From NCBI RefSeq assembly GCF_001624695.1, contig NZ_JSEP01000004.1, positions 124,001 through 188,000 of the forward strand: DNA of 64,000 nucleotides, written 5' to 3'. The notes below the pieces were generated by a model, which ran no database searches, had not been told where the DNA came from, and worked only from the letters and a program-made list of their open reading frames with translations. The position numbers were made by a program, and so were the translations under genes. How positions within the stretch are numbered: the stretch's first letter is position 1; each line of letters opens with the position of its first letter. This DNA comes from Labrenzia sp. OB1 (GTDB lineage Bacteria; Pseudomonadota; Alphaproteobacteria; Rhizobiales; Stappiaceae). Positions 1 through 8,506 of this stretch are shown one piece after another.

Positions 1-2
1 AG

Positions 3-2003
3 CTTGTACCGAATGCGACTGAAAAGAGATTTGATATTATTCTTAAAAGCCAAGCAAATTCTTCAGATATGAAGATCGCGAACACCGGTACCCTTCAAGG
101 CGGGCACCTGGTGTATGAGATCGCAGGGCGAACATATCGAACCTCGATTAAAACCTTGCGGGGCGACTATCGCGATGGAAATGGGGGCACACAAAACAAG
201 TTGCGCCTTTGGGAAAAAAATGAATTCACGCCAAAGTCGAGCGACCTCTTTCAAGAGAGGCTATACGCGATCCATTGGGTACAAGAGGACACAATTGGAA
301 AGGGACGTGAAGTTGCATTCTTTTCATCACCTCAAGAAGAAGACTTGACACGGGAGCAACGCGTTAAAAGGATTGTATCGGAAAATCTTGAGAACTGGCA
401 GAAATTAGGTTTGGTGCCAGATATGAAGATTGAACGCGGCTACAACACTGACCAGCCTATCAGAGAGCGCGGGTGGACTTACTGGCACCATTTGTTTAGC
501 CCGCGCGACCTACTTGGTATAGCAACATATGCCAAGCAAGTGCGCGCTCAAAAGAAAGAGCTTGTGCCTCATCTGTATTTGTCCATCCCGATGGTGACCG
601 ATAATGCAAGTAAGCTTTGCGGTTGGAATCCTGGTCATCCGGGATCAGGTGAGTTCACGACTAACGTTTTTAATAACCAGGCGCTTAACACACACTACAA
701 TTATAGCTGTAGATGCGTAACACATATCTCGAGGAAGCTAGTTGGAAGATCGAATGATAAGCTGATTGGGATCGCTGGCACGCACCAGGTAAGAACGGCA
801 AGCGCAGATCAATTGGACTTCGAGGCCGATTTGTTCGTAACAGATCCCCCTTATGCGGATGCTGTGCACTATCATGAAATTACCGAATTTTTCATAGCGT
901 GGCTTCGAAAGAGCCCTCCTGAGCCTTTTGATACGTGGGTCTGGGACTCCCGCCGTGCGCTTGCGATCAAGGGGGCCGGAGACGAGTTCAGGCGCGGCAT
1001 GGTCGACGCGTATCGTGCCATGACTGAGCATATGCCGGACAATGGCATGCAATGTGTGATGTTCACCCATCAGGATACCCGTGTGTGGTCCGACATGGTC
1101 GGCATCTTCTGGGCCGCGGGCCTTCAGGTCGTGGCGGCCTGGTACATCGCCACCGAAACGACCTCTGAGCTGAAGAAAGGCGGTTATGTCCAAGGCACCG
1201 TCATCCTGATGCTGCGCAAGCGGCCGGCCGGCGAACGAGCCGGCTTCAAGCAACGCATTCTACCCGCCGTCCGCGCCGAGGTGGAGCGGCAGATCGAGAG
1301 CATGATGCACCTCAATGACGAAGTGAAAGACAAGCTTGGTGAGCCGGTCTTCAACGATTCCGATTTGCAGATGGCAGGCTATGCTGCCGCATTAAAGGTG
1401 CTGACGGCCTATACGCACATCGGCGGTGAGGACGTGACGTCCTTTGCGTTGCGTCCGCGTCAGAAAGGCGAGGTGACAGTCGTGGACGAGATCGTCCAAC
1501 AGGCAGCCGAAGCCGCCAACAGTCTGCTCGTTCCCGGGGGGCTGCAGGCAGAAACCTGGTCCCGGCTGACGGGCATTCAGCGGTTCTATTTCCGCATGAT
1601 GGACATGGAGACAACGGGCGCCCGGAAGCTCGACAATTATCAGAATTTCGCAAAGGCGTTCCGAGTTGCCGACTACGGGAAGGTTATGGGCAACATGGCC
1701 GCAAACAGCGCGCGCCTGAAACGGGTGACAGAATTCGCATCGCGCGACTTGACCGACAGCACTGAAATCGGCCCAACCTGGCTTGGAAGGTTAATCATGG
1801 GTTTCCAGCAGCTGTTGGCGGAAGTGGAGCCGGCTGTCGTCGTCAGCCAGATCCAGGAGGATATTCCGGAGTTTTTTGAAGTGCGCGTCCTTCTGATCGA
1901 CATGCTCGCCTTCATTGAGAGGAAGGTCCCTGAGCAAGAGGTGCGCGATGCCGCCGAGGTCCTCGGCGGGCGTCTCAAGAACCTCCGCGCGTTTAGCCAG
2001 TAA
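3..2003 (+). CDS. DUF1156-type DNA adenine methylase, C-terminal part (5' end outside window)
   Basis: The frame is open back to the first base, so this is a 5'-truncated gene; the ATG at 69 is internal. The amino-methyltransferase motif IV is visible as TDPPYADAVHY (bases about 840-872), followed by segments resembling COG1743/DUF1156 adenine methylases. The DUF1156 domain and the SAM-binding FxGxG motif are presumably upstream of the window. The last 250 or so residues are helical with no motif I recognise. It ends 24 bp before the PLD-helicase gene on the same strand, so the two are probably one operon. Methylases of this family are known from anti-phage islands, where they are thought to mark self DNA or act with a helicase; that role here is inferred from context. 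GC content of the first 700 bases is visibly lower than that of the neighbours, which fits horizontal transfer. Confidence 0.75.
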   Translation, partial: LVPNATEKRFDIILKSQANSSDMKIANTGTLQGGHLVYEIAGRTYRTSIKTLRGDYRDGNGGTQNKLRLWEKNEFTPKSSDLFQERLYAIHWVQEDTIGKGREVAFFSSPQEEDLTREQRVKRIVSENLENWQKLGLVPDMKIERGYNTDQPIRERGWTYWHHLFSPRDLLGIATYAKQVRAQKKELVPHLYLSIPMVTDNASKLCGWNPGHPGSGEFTTNVFNNQALNTHYNYSCRCVTHISRKLVGRSNDKLIGIAGTHQVRTASADQLDFEADLFVTDPPYADAVHYHEITEFFIAWLRKSPPEPFDTWVWDSRRALAIKGAGDEFRRGMVDAYRAMTEHMPDNGMQCVMFTHQDTRVWSDMVGIFWAAGLQVVAAWYIATETTSELKKGGYVQGTVILMLRKRPAGERAGFKQRILPAVRAEVERQIESMMHLNDEVKDKLGEPVFNDSDLQMAGYAAALKVLTAYTHIGGEDVTSFALRPRQKGEVTVVDEIVQQAAEAANSLLVPGGLQAETWSRLTGIQRFYFRMMDMETTGARKLDNYQNFAKAFRVADYGKVMGNMAANSARLKRVTEFASRDLTDSTEIGPTWLGRLIMGFQQLLAEVEPAVVVSQIQEDIPEFFEVRVLLIDMLAFIERKVPEQEVRDAAEVLGGRLKNLRAFSQ

Positions 2004-2027
2004 CGCGCTCAGGGAGGGATCCGCGAC

Positions 2028-4763
2028 ATGACCATTCGTCGGTTCTCTTCACGGACCCATCGTCTCGATCAGACAATTCTGCTCGAGCATCTCAAGGGAG
2101 CCCGCAGCTACAGACGGATCGCCGGCTACTTCACCAGCTCGCTCTTCGAAGTGGCCGGTGAGTTGCTGGACCAAATTCCCGAAGTGAAGATCGTCTGCAA
2201 TGTCGATATTCACCCGGACGATCTGAAGGTTGCAAAGCTGCGCGAAGCGAAGATGGTCGGGCGTTGGAATGAACGCGCTCTTGAAGCGGAAGCGCTGCTG
2301 AACCGGGAACGTTACCGGCGCCTGGATGATTTCCTTCAAGCACACGGTCAGGCTGTTCGAGTGGCCCCCGACGATGTCTGCGGTTTTCTGCACGGCAAGG
2401 CTGGCGTCATCGAGTGCGGCGACGGCAGAAAGCTCGGCTTCATTGGCTCGATGAACGAGACAAGAAGTGGATGGCAGCGCCACTATGAAATCCTTTGGGA
2501 GGATACCTCGCCGGAAGGTGTTGCCTGGATTGAAGAGGAGTTCGAGTTCCTCTGGAGGGCCTCGAAGGAATTGCCGCGCGCTGTCATCCGGGAAGTGCGC
2601 CGCCGCGGATATCGTCATGAAGTCGATTTCGAGGAAATCGGGGAACCTGACGACATCGCGCCTGCTGCCCTCGTTGAATCTCCGCTCTATCGTGAAGGTT
2701 TCTCGCTGCAGCCTTGGCAACAGGGTTTTTTGACCGAGTGCCTGCGCCACTTCGAAAACCATGGCATCGTGCGGCTGCTGCTTGCCGACGAGGTCGGGCT
2801 TGGAAAGACGCTTTCATTGGGGACTGCGGCGCTCGCTCTTTGTCTCCTGCAGGACCAGGAAAATTCTGGACAGAAACCTGTAGTCATCTTTGCTCCCGCA
2901 ACACTTTGCGAGCAGTGGCAGACGGAAATGATCGACAAGCTGGGGGTTCCCTGTGCCCGATGGGAAACCCAGAAGAAAGTATGGTTGGACCATGACGATC
3001 GGGCGATCTCTCCATCCGGCCGAGACCAGATCGCACGCTGCCCATTGAGAATTGGCATCGTCTCGACAGGATTGATGATGCGCGACTGCCTTGAAAAGCA
3101 ACACCTGCTAGGACTGCGCTTTGGTCTCGTCATTCTCGATGAAGCGCACAAGGCGCGTAGCCGGCAAGGATTTGGGTCGGACGCGGGCACACCAAACGAA
3201 CTGCTGACATTCATCAAGTCTGTCGCCGAACGCAGCGATCACGTGCTGCTGGGAACGGCGACACCAATTCAGACGCGACCCGAAGATTTGTGGGATTTGA
3301 TGCGCATCCTGCACCGCGGCAAAGGACGCTTTGTTCTCGGGAGTGACTACGCTCGTTGGCATCATCCTGATGCGGTTCTTCCGATAATTTCAGGTCAAAC
3401 TGACATTGTTGAATTGAACGAGGGCTGGGAACTGCTCCGGTCTCCGCTGCCGGTGGTCAATTCGACAGATGAACCCAAAGCACGAAGGCTGCTCAGCGAA
3501 ATCCGCCAGGACCTTGCGCTTGCTGAGAGAGAGACCGAGTGCGGGGCAACACTGATGTTGCTAAAGGATGACACGCGCGAGACCTTTGAAGTCGAACTTG
3601 AACGAAAGATCTCCGGCGCAACTTTTTTCCAACGGGAGAACCCATTCACACGGCATATCGTCCTGCGCAAGCGGGCCGACCTTGAGGATGCTGGTTTGCT
3701 TCCGCGGATCGGCGTTGATCTTCATCCGGACAGAAAGTTCGTGCGTGATACCCAACGCTTTGACGCCCTGTTTGAAGGAAAAGCTCTGAGAACGAACGAC
3801 GACTTCAGAGAAGCCTATCGAGAAGCCAGAGCCTTTGGGAAAGCACTCTCCCGCCGCGGAAAGGGAGGTGGATTCATGAAAAATCTTATGGAGCAGAGGA
3901 TCTGCTCGAGTATCGTTGCGGGCTTAAGCACGGCCAGAATGCTTCTGTCAGGTCACACCATCGAAGAAGAAACAGAAGATCAAATTGTCGAGCTAACTGT
4001 CGAGGCTTCTGATGAACGGGAAGCACTAAAGCGTTTGATTGACCGCTTGGAGCGGATCGAAAGCGACCCAAAGCTTCAGGCCGTGGAACATTTTCTGGAC
4101 AGTGAAAAGTGGCTTGATCACGGAGTGATCATTTTCAGCCAGTACTACGACACCGCGAAGTGGGTCGCAGACTCACTGGCAGAACGCTATTCGGACCTTG
4201 CAATCGGTCTCTACGCAGGTGCTTCTAGGAGCCGGCTTTATCAAAAGGGCGATAGCGTCGGCATCGAGCGCGAGACATTGAAAAAGATGGTCGCGGAGCA
4301 TGAAATCAAGATCATGGTTGCCACCGATGCCGCGTGCGAAGGCCTCAACCTCCAAACGCTTGGAACACTCATCAATATTGATTTGCCATGGAATCCTACC
4401 CGGCTGGAACAGCGCATCGGACGTATCAAACGTTTCGGTCAGGCACGCGAGAAAGTCGACATGCTCAATCTCGTCAATGAGCAGACTGTGGACGAAAAAG
4501 TCTATGAGCGCCTATCTGAACGGATGCGCGATCGTTTCAACTTGTTCGGGTCTCTGCCGGATACCATCAAGGATGAATGGATCGACGATATTGAAACGTT
4601 GGGCAGGAAGATGGATGAATACATTGATGCCCAGAAGGAGGCGACTGGATTCGACCTTCGCTACAAAGCAACCTCCGAAGCCACCGAAAAAGACTGGCGA
4701 GACTGCACCGAGGTATTGTCACGGAGAGATTTTGCAAAACTGATGAGGACTGGTTGGAGCTGA
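2028..4763 (+). CDS. Phospholipase D-like / SNF2-family helicase fusion, probable anti-phage protein
   Basis: A 911-residue protein. The N-terminal 200 residues are PLD-like, with H122-x-K124 in the string FLHGKAGVIE and a following GSMNE. The usual Asp of the HKD motif is replaced by Glu and only one HKD copy is seen. A two-lobed SF2/SNF2 helicase follows: Walker A DEVGLGKT (K260), Walker B LDEAH (about 370), GTATPIQT (motif III), and a C-terminal lobe with CEGLNLQ and QRIGRIKRFGQ (motifs V and VI). PLD and SNF2-like helicase subunits occur as separate proteins in DISARM; here they are one polypeptide downstream of a DUF1156 methylase. I infer a restriction-like defence role. A general DNA-repair helicase is possible but less likely given the mobile context. 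The ATG at 2028 follows GGGAGGGATCCGCGAC, a good ribosome-binding site. Confidence 0.8.
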   Translation: MTIRRFSSRTHRLDQTILLEHLKGARSYRRIAGYFTSSLFEVAGELLDQIPEVKIVCNVDIHPDDLKVAKLREAKMVGRWNERALEAEALLNRERYRRLDDFLQAHGQAVRVAPDDVCGFLHGKAGVIECGDGRKLGFIGSMNETRSGWQRHYEILWEDTSPEGVAWIEEEFEFLWRASKELPRAVIREVRRRGYRHEVDFEEIGEPDDIAPAALVESPLYREGFSLQPWQQGFLTECLRHFENHGIVRLLLADEVGLGKTLSLGTAALALCLLQDQENSGQKPVVIFAPATLCEQWQTEMIDKLGVPCARWETQKKVWLDHDDRAISPSGRDQIARCPLRIGIVSTGLMMRDCLEKQHLLGLRFGLVILDEAHKARSRQGFGSDAGTPNELLTFIKSVAERSDHVLLGTATPIQTRPEDLWDLMRILHRGKGRFVLGSDYARWHHPDAVLPIISGQTDIVELNEGWELLRSPLPVVNSTDEPKARRLLSEIRQDLALAERETECGATLMLLKDDTRETFEVELERKISGATFFQRENPFTRHIVLRKRADLEDAGLLPRIGVDLHPDRKFVRDTQRFDALFEGKALRTNDDFREAYREARAFGKALSRRGKGGGFMKNLMEQRICSSIVAGLSTARMLLSGHTIEEETEDQIVELTVEASDEREALKRLIDRLERIESDPKLQAVEHFLDSEKWLDHGVIIFSQYYDTAKWVADSLAERYSDLAIGLYAGASRSRLYQKGDSVGIERETLKKMVAEHEIKIMVATDAACEGLNLQTLGTLINIDLPWNPTRLEQRIGRIKRFGQAREKVDMLNLVNEQTVDEKVYERLSERMRDRFNLFGSLPDTIKDEWIDDIETLGRKMDEYIDAQKEATGFDLRYKATSEATEKDWRDCTEVLSRRDFAKLMRTGWS

Positions 4764-5011
4764 GTTCAACTGCTGTGACACAAGGTTACTACAAACCGCT
4801 ACTCCAGAAATTTCTTATCTAATTGAAAAGTATTATTTTATTGCTTTCGTGCTCCCTCCCTCCGGAGCCACCAAGCAGGCGACGCGCAGCTCATTTCGCA
4901 ATCTCAACGAGCGTCTGTTTCATCGATATTCGAACTGAAACCCGCCAGTCTGCTCGGGCCCAATTCACGTCATTAGCAAGGGCACGTTTGTCAGCGGCCT
5001 TTTGCCCAATG

Positions 5012-6634
5012 CTAACGTTCCATCACGTTTTGGCGTCGCGTCTTCATCACCTTTGGCGCAGAATGATGTTGAGCTCGTCCACGGCCCTCCCAAGCTCTTC
5101 CACCGATCTGCCTGAGGATTCCGGCGCACTGAGCAAGTCGAGCAAGGCCTCGTTGAAGGCCTGCTGCGAGCTGATGGACCTGTCGAGCAACGTCTCGAGC
5201 TCGGTCAGTCGCTCTTCCAGCAAGCCGGTCGAGCGTCTTTCCAAATGCTCCAGCTGAACGGTCGAATGTTCGAAGGCGTTGGTCAAGCGTTCGACCAAGC
5301 TCAGCAACCCGCGCTCGAGCGGCGTCAGGGTTTGTAGGGGTGGCAGGTTTAGTGCGGAGAGACTGTCGTCTGTCATGGTGCTCTACTCGGTTAGGTGGCA
5401 GGAGAAATTCCCGTCTATGTCCCGGCAGCGCTCGTACGTGCCGGTTTTCGTGTCGAAGATCAGGATCGGAAATTCCGTGTAGGTTGTCTGATTGAATGCC
5501 GAGGCGATCAGCGCCCCTCTCAAGTGGTTCTCCAGGAACAGAACCCCGCCAAGCGTCAGGACGACCGAGACCAGGACCGCTGCCGAGAGTTTCAACAAGC
5601 GGTTCTTCGCCGCCAATCTCTCGTTTTCCGCCATGCTTGTTTTCAACTGATGGATCTGTTCCTCGCTCGACCTCAAGTGCCTTTCCAAGGTCGCGTTCAG
5701 CGTCTCCTGGGACGAGCGGATATCTTTGCTCATTGTAGAGCCTGCGCTTTTCAACATGCGCTCGATATTCGCCTCTGAGGTCTGAATGGCTTCGTGCAGC
5801 GAGGCGTTCTGATCCTGGTGCGCTTGCTCGATGTTCTCGCTCAGCCGCTCTCTCAGCGGTCTTCTCTCTGGTCCAATCTGCATGAAAAATGTCTCCCTTG
5901 AGCCGCCAGCGGGTGTCGCTGTCCGGGTCCTTGACTGTGAGATAGGTTTTGCCCTGGCGGGGCAGTTCGAAGCCGGCTCCTTCAAGAGCGGCGACCATGT
6001 CCGGCCGGGATGAGATCCGGCCGGCGACGATCAGGTCTTCCAGCCAGTGCTGGATGTCTTCGCGGCCCTGGGCCCGAAGTTTTTTCTCCGGTAGCTGCTT
6101 GATGTCCTGCGATCTGGAGGGATCCTGCGGATCGGCCCAGCCATGCTCCTTGTTGAGCATGTCACGCAGGCTATCCATCGCCTTCTGATAGCCGGGCGGG
6201 GCGATGTTCAGGCTCTTGCCGGATGTGAGCTCCATGCGCGGTGTGCAGAAGTGCAGCTCCACCCGGCCTTCATGGCTGTGCCACACCCAGAGCATATCGA
6301 CCTGGTCGCGATCCAGACCGGCGAAGGCCAGCTCGTCGAAGGCATCCATGACGGCCTGCTGTTGCTCGTCCGTCGGATGGTCGTCCTTATCGAAGCTGAT
6401 GACGCCCGCCCGGTAGGTCCAGGCGTGCGGGCAGGCATCGATCAGGGCCCGAGTGTGGTCGGGATCGCCGGCCAGCACTTCCGGCAGAGGGTCGCGGCTC
6501 TTCATCAGCGGGACGCCGGCGTCGTCGCGGATGAGATCGCGATTGCCGTCATAGGCAAGCACGTGAGAGGCGATCAGATAATCGACCGGTGCCGAGCCGC
6601 CGCCCTTGCCACTGCGGAACAGCTTAATCAGCAT
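5012..6634 (-). CDS. MbeA-like mobilization relaxase (MOB-HEN type)
   Basis: A 540-residue relaxase that would nick the origin of transfer. The N-terminus MLIKLFRSGKGGGSAPVDYL closely matches the start of ColE1 MbeA, with the conserved Tyr of the VDYL segment as the candidate nucleophile. The sequence WHSHEGRVELHF followed by MELTSGKSLN fits the His-Glu-Asn active site of ColE1-type relaxases, which replaces the three-His motif of other MOBP enzymes. Residues 270-540 are charged and low in complexity, as expected where two other genes are read in a different frame of the same DNA (5047-5883). ATG 6634 overlaps the 3' end of mobC by 11 bp; longer in-frame starts exist but lack this family match. 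It converges on the helicase gene. Confidence 0.85.
   Translation of the reverse strand: MLIKLFRSGKGGGSAPVDYLIASHVLAYDGNRDLIRDDAGVPLMKSRDPLPEVLAGDPDHTRALIDACPHAWTYRAGVISFDKDDHPTDEQQQAVMDAFDELAFAGLDRDQVDMLWVWHSHEGRVELHFCTPRMELTSGKSLNIAPPGYQKAMDSLRDMLNKEHGWADPQDPSRSQDIKQLPEKKLRAQGREDIQHWLEDLIVAGRISSRPDMVAALEGAGFELPRQGKTYLTVKDPDSDTRWRLKGDIFHADWTREKTAERAAEREHRASAPGSERLAARSHSDLRGEYRAHVEKRRLYNEQRYPLVPGDAERDLGKALEVERGTDPSVENKHGGKREIGGEEPLVETLGSGPGLGRPDAWRGSVPGEPLERGADRLGIQSDNLHGISDPDLRHENRHVRALPGHRREFLLPPNRVEHHDRRQSLRTKPATPTNPDAARARVAELGRTLDQRLRTFDRSAGAFGKTLDRLAGRATDRARDVARQVHQLAAGLQRGLARLAQCAGILRQIGGRAWEGRGRAQHHSAPKVMKTRRQNVMER
5047..5376 (-). CDS. MbeD/MobD-like coiled-coil mobilization protein, nested in the relaxase gene
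   Basis: A 109-residue protein read entirely inside the relaxase gene in another frame. Residues about 15-75 (TPLERGLLSLVERLTNAFEH onward) form a heptad-rich amphipathic helix like the MbeD/MobD family. It starts 6 bp after the stop of the MbeB-like gene, in the same frame, with no clear ribosome-binding site, so translational coupling is likely. In ColE1, mbeB and mbeD also lie wholly within mbeA. Function in ColE1 MbeD is linked to entry exclusion and mobilization; the role here is inferred from position and helical character. Confidence 0.65.
   Translation of the reverse strand: MTDDSLSALNLPPLQTLTPLERGLLSLVERLTNAFEHSTVQLEHLERRSTGLLEERLTELETLLDRSISSQQAFNEALLDLLSAPESSGRSVEELGRAVDELNIILRQR
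5383..5883 (-). CDS. MbeB-like membrane-anchored coiled-coil protein, nested in the relaxase gene
   Basis: A 166-residue protein in the same alternate frame as the MbeD-like gene. Residues 1-100 are a long coiled coil (repeated Glu/Gln/Ser heptads). A single transmembrane segment lies at about 103-121 (LKLSAAVLVSVVLTLGGVLF), followed by a short domain with two Cys. The ATG at 5883 is preceded by GGGAGA at a spacing of 8-9 bases, which selects it over the ORF's first Met. The gene lies wholly inside the relaxase C-terminal coding region. By analogy with ColE1 MbeB it may tether the relaxosome to the membrane or stabilise the relaxase; that is inference. Confidence 0.7.
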   Translation of the reverse strand: MQIGPERRPLRERLSENIEQAHQDQNASLHEAIQTSEANIERMLKSAGSTMSKDIRSSQETLNATLERHLRSSEEQIHQLKTSMAENERLAAKNRLLKLSAAVLVSVVLTLGGVLFLENHLRGALIASAFNQTTYTEFPILIFDTKTGTYERCRDIDGNFSCHLTE

Positions 6635-7085
6635 GACTGGCATCCTGCTGGTGATGGCTGGCAAGCAGGGCCGCCATCTGGCGCTCAATGCCGATCAGCT
6701 CCGCGAGCAGCTGCAGGCCGTCGACCTGGCGCATGTCGCCGGCCGCTTGGGCGGCGTTCACGGCGCGGGCGATCTGGTTCAGGTTGGTGCCGATGCGGCT
6801 GAGCGCCGTCACAAGCTGCGGATCGACCTGCGGCGTGGTGCGGCGGCGGGAGGTCTTGATCAGCCCCAAGGCTCCGCGCAACAGCTCCGAGACGGAGATC
6901 TTGTCGGCGGCGGCGCGGCGCTTGAGATGTCTCTTTTCCTCCGTCGTACAGCGCATAACAACCGTCTCGGCGAGGCGGGCCGTTTGCGGTCCGGAGGGGT
7001 TCGAAGGGGAGGCCTGCCGCCCCTCGCAAGGTCCTGTGTCGTATGACACGGGTCGCCTTGCTCTTGTCAGATCCGCCGCAGTCAT
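6624..7085 (-). CDS. mobC: MobC-family mobilization accessory protein
   Basis: A 153-residue protein of the MobC/MbeC type. A basic ribbon-helix-helix-like segment (ETVVMRCTTEEKRHLKRRAA, residues about 42-61) is followed by the family-typical ALSRIGTNLNQIARAVNA and a C-terminal helix. MobC proteins bind oriT and open it for the relaxase. The start at 7085 forms an ATGA overlap with the stop of the upstream HTH gene, and the end overlaps the relaxase start by 11 bp, so the three genes are translationally coupled. An ORF extension upstream to 7298 runs within the HTH gene and has no support. Confidence 0.85.
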   Translation of the reverse strand: MTAADLTRARRPVSYDTGPCEGRQASPSNPSGPQTARLAETVVMRCTTEEKRHLKRRAAADKISVSELLRGALGLIKTSRRRTTPQVDPQLVTALSRIGTNLNQIARAVNAAQAAGDMRQVDGLQLLAELIGIERQMAALLASHHQQDASHAD

Positions 7086-7840
7086 GCCGCTTGCCTGTAT
7101 GCTGTTTGAGAGGCTGCTTGGTGTGCGATCGCTGGCAGTCTGTTCAGGAAATACGAGAGGCAATGCTGTTCTTTGTCCGAGCCATCTTCCGGTGGCCATC
7201 GCCCTGGAACCTGGTATCCGGAGAAGCCGTTGACGCTGGTTGCGAGATTGAACCGCGCCAGGTCGGGCAGGGTCTTTTCGGAGAGCCAGGCGTTCCATTC
7301 CTCGACCTGCCGGGTCTGGTTTTTTGGAAGAACGACGACGGGAATGGAACGGCGGGGAGCCGCCTTCGCGCGCGCCTCACGCGCGTTAGGTTTTTTATTT
7401 ATTTCTTTCTCTAAGTTTGGTGGACAGATTTGACCGCCTTCACCGGACACATCTGACCGCCTTTCGGGACAGATCTGTCCACCTTCTGACCGGGCAAGGT
7501 GGACAGATTTGTCCGTCTTTTCTCGAAGCTCGGAGGCCTTTAGGATCGAGGCGTCGGTAGGGCGATATTCCGTATTGTGCCCGACGCCATTCCCGCGTTG
7601 AACGCTGAGCCATCCGCCGAGTTCCAGATCTCGGATGGCGCGTTGGATGGATTTGACGCTCTTGCCGGTTGCCTCGGCAATGGTCTTGTAGGACGGCCAC
7701 GCCTTCTCGGTGTGGCCGTTCACATGTGCAGTCACGATATAGAGCGCGACGCACTTGGCATTGTCGTTGATATTGGCATCACAGCTCAGCAGTCGCAGCC
7801 ACTGAAGCTTCACTTCCCGGAACGGACGGCGCTCGCTCAT
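7082..7840 (-). CDS. HTH protein of the plasmid/island replication or transfer type
   Basis: A 252-residue protein. Residues 1-100 contain a winged-helix HTH_36-like domain ([20 protein letters not shown], then [11 protein letters not shown]). A middle region repeats the peptide GGQICP twice with related flanks, encoded by iteron-like DNA repeats (7419-7520). The C-terminal part ([20 protein letters not shown]) is unassigned. Start 7840 has AAGGAGG eight bases upstream; the in-frame Met at 7891 does not. It is the first gene of a coupled operon with mobC and the relaxase. It may be a replication initiator or transfer regulator; the sequence alone does not decide. Confidence 0.7.
   Translation of the reverse strand: MSERRPFREVKLQWLRLLSCDANINDNAKCVALYIVTAHVNGHTEKAWPSYKTIAEATGKSVKSIQRAIRDLELGGWLSVQRGNGVGHNTEYRPTDASILKASELREKTDKSVHLARSEGGQICPERRSDVSGEGGQICPPNLEKEINKKPNAREARAKAAPRRSIPVVVLPKNQTRQVEEWNAWLSEKTLPDLARFNLATSVNGFSGYQVPGRWPPEDGSDKEQHCLSYFLNRLPAIAHQAASQTAYRQAA
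7419..7520. repeat. Four iteron-like imperfect repeats inside the HTH gene
   Basis: Four degenerate copies of about 20 bp with consensus close to GGACAGATTTGACCGCCTT start near 7422, 7445, 7467 and 7501, so the spacings are 23, 22 and 34 bp. They encode the repeated GGQICP-type peptide on the minus strand. Spacing near two helical turns is like plasmid iterons or a relaxosome binding array. Confidence 0.6.
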
Positions 7841-7952
7841 GCGTGCCTCCTTGCCGGAAGGCAGGCTGGGCGCGTGCATTTGCAAACCCAACTTTCAGAG
7901 AAGCGCTGTACGGGATTTGTACGAGCACACCTCGAAAATCGCCGGAAAACAC

Positions 7953-7968
7953 CTGCAAAAATTTGCAG
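7953..7968. promoter_or_regulatory. Palindrome upstream of the HTH-mobC-relaxase operon
   Basis: CTGCAAA and TTTGCAG arms with a 2-base spacer lie about 113 bp upstream of the HTH gene start, between it and the tRNA gene. A symmetric site in this place may be an operator for the operon. No binding protein can be assigned from sequence. Confidence 0.35.
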
Positions 7969-8025
7969 TGTCCGAGCGGCTCTTTTTGAGGTGTCTCTGT
8001 AAGCTGCTGAAATTGTTTGTATTTT

Positions 8026-8102
<77 letters not shown>

Positions 8103-8506
8103 GTAGGCGGCGCGGCGGGGCCACGCGGCGGATAGAGCGACCTGATACAAGATCGCGCCGGTGCAGGCAATGGCTTTGTGAGAATTTGGACAGGATATAC
8201 GGTCGGCCGGTGGCTACGGCAGGTGCCGGGCGAAGCGGCACCGGGTTGGTTCCGGGGAGCGGTCTACGGGGTGGGGGGCGGTGACATCTCAGGGGCTCCA
8301 ACCGGAATTGAGTGATGACGACGGTTTCGCCGTGTGATGGCATCGTCCTGTCGCTGTGTCGGAAACATCATCTGCTGTGGCTCTGTGTGGCCCCGGCATG
8401 GCAGGCAAGCTGCCTGGGGGGCTCCGGAAGCTATTTTCAGATCGCGATGATACGAAAGCGGCCGAGGTGCGTACAGAACGAAACAACCGGTAAAAACGCA
8501 GCCCAT
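8103..8506. other. Intergenic region between tRNA-Arg and the photolyase gene
   Basis: There is no credible gene in this 404-bp stretch. It holds a 7-bp hairpin (GGTGCCG 8222-8228, CGGCACC 8236-8242) and the upstream region of the photolyase. The in-frame ORF extension upstream of 8507 lacks family similarity. I did not recognise a riboswitch. Confidence 0.5.

Noticed and set aside
8103-8506. Cobalamin or other riboswitch upstream of the photolyase
   Set aside because: One short GC hairpin is present, but no B12-box or other core motif was found.
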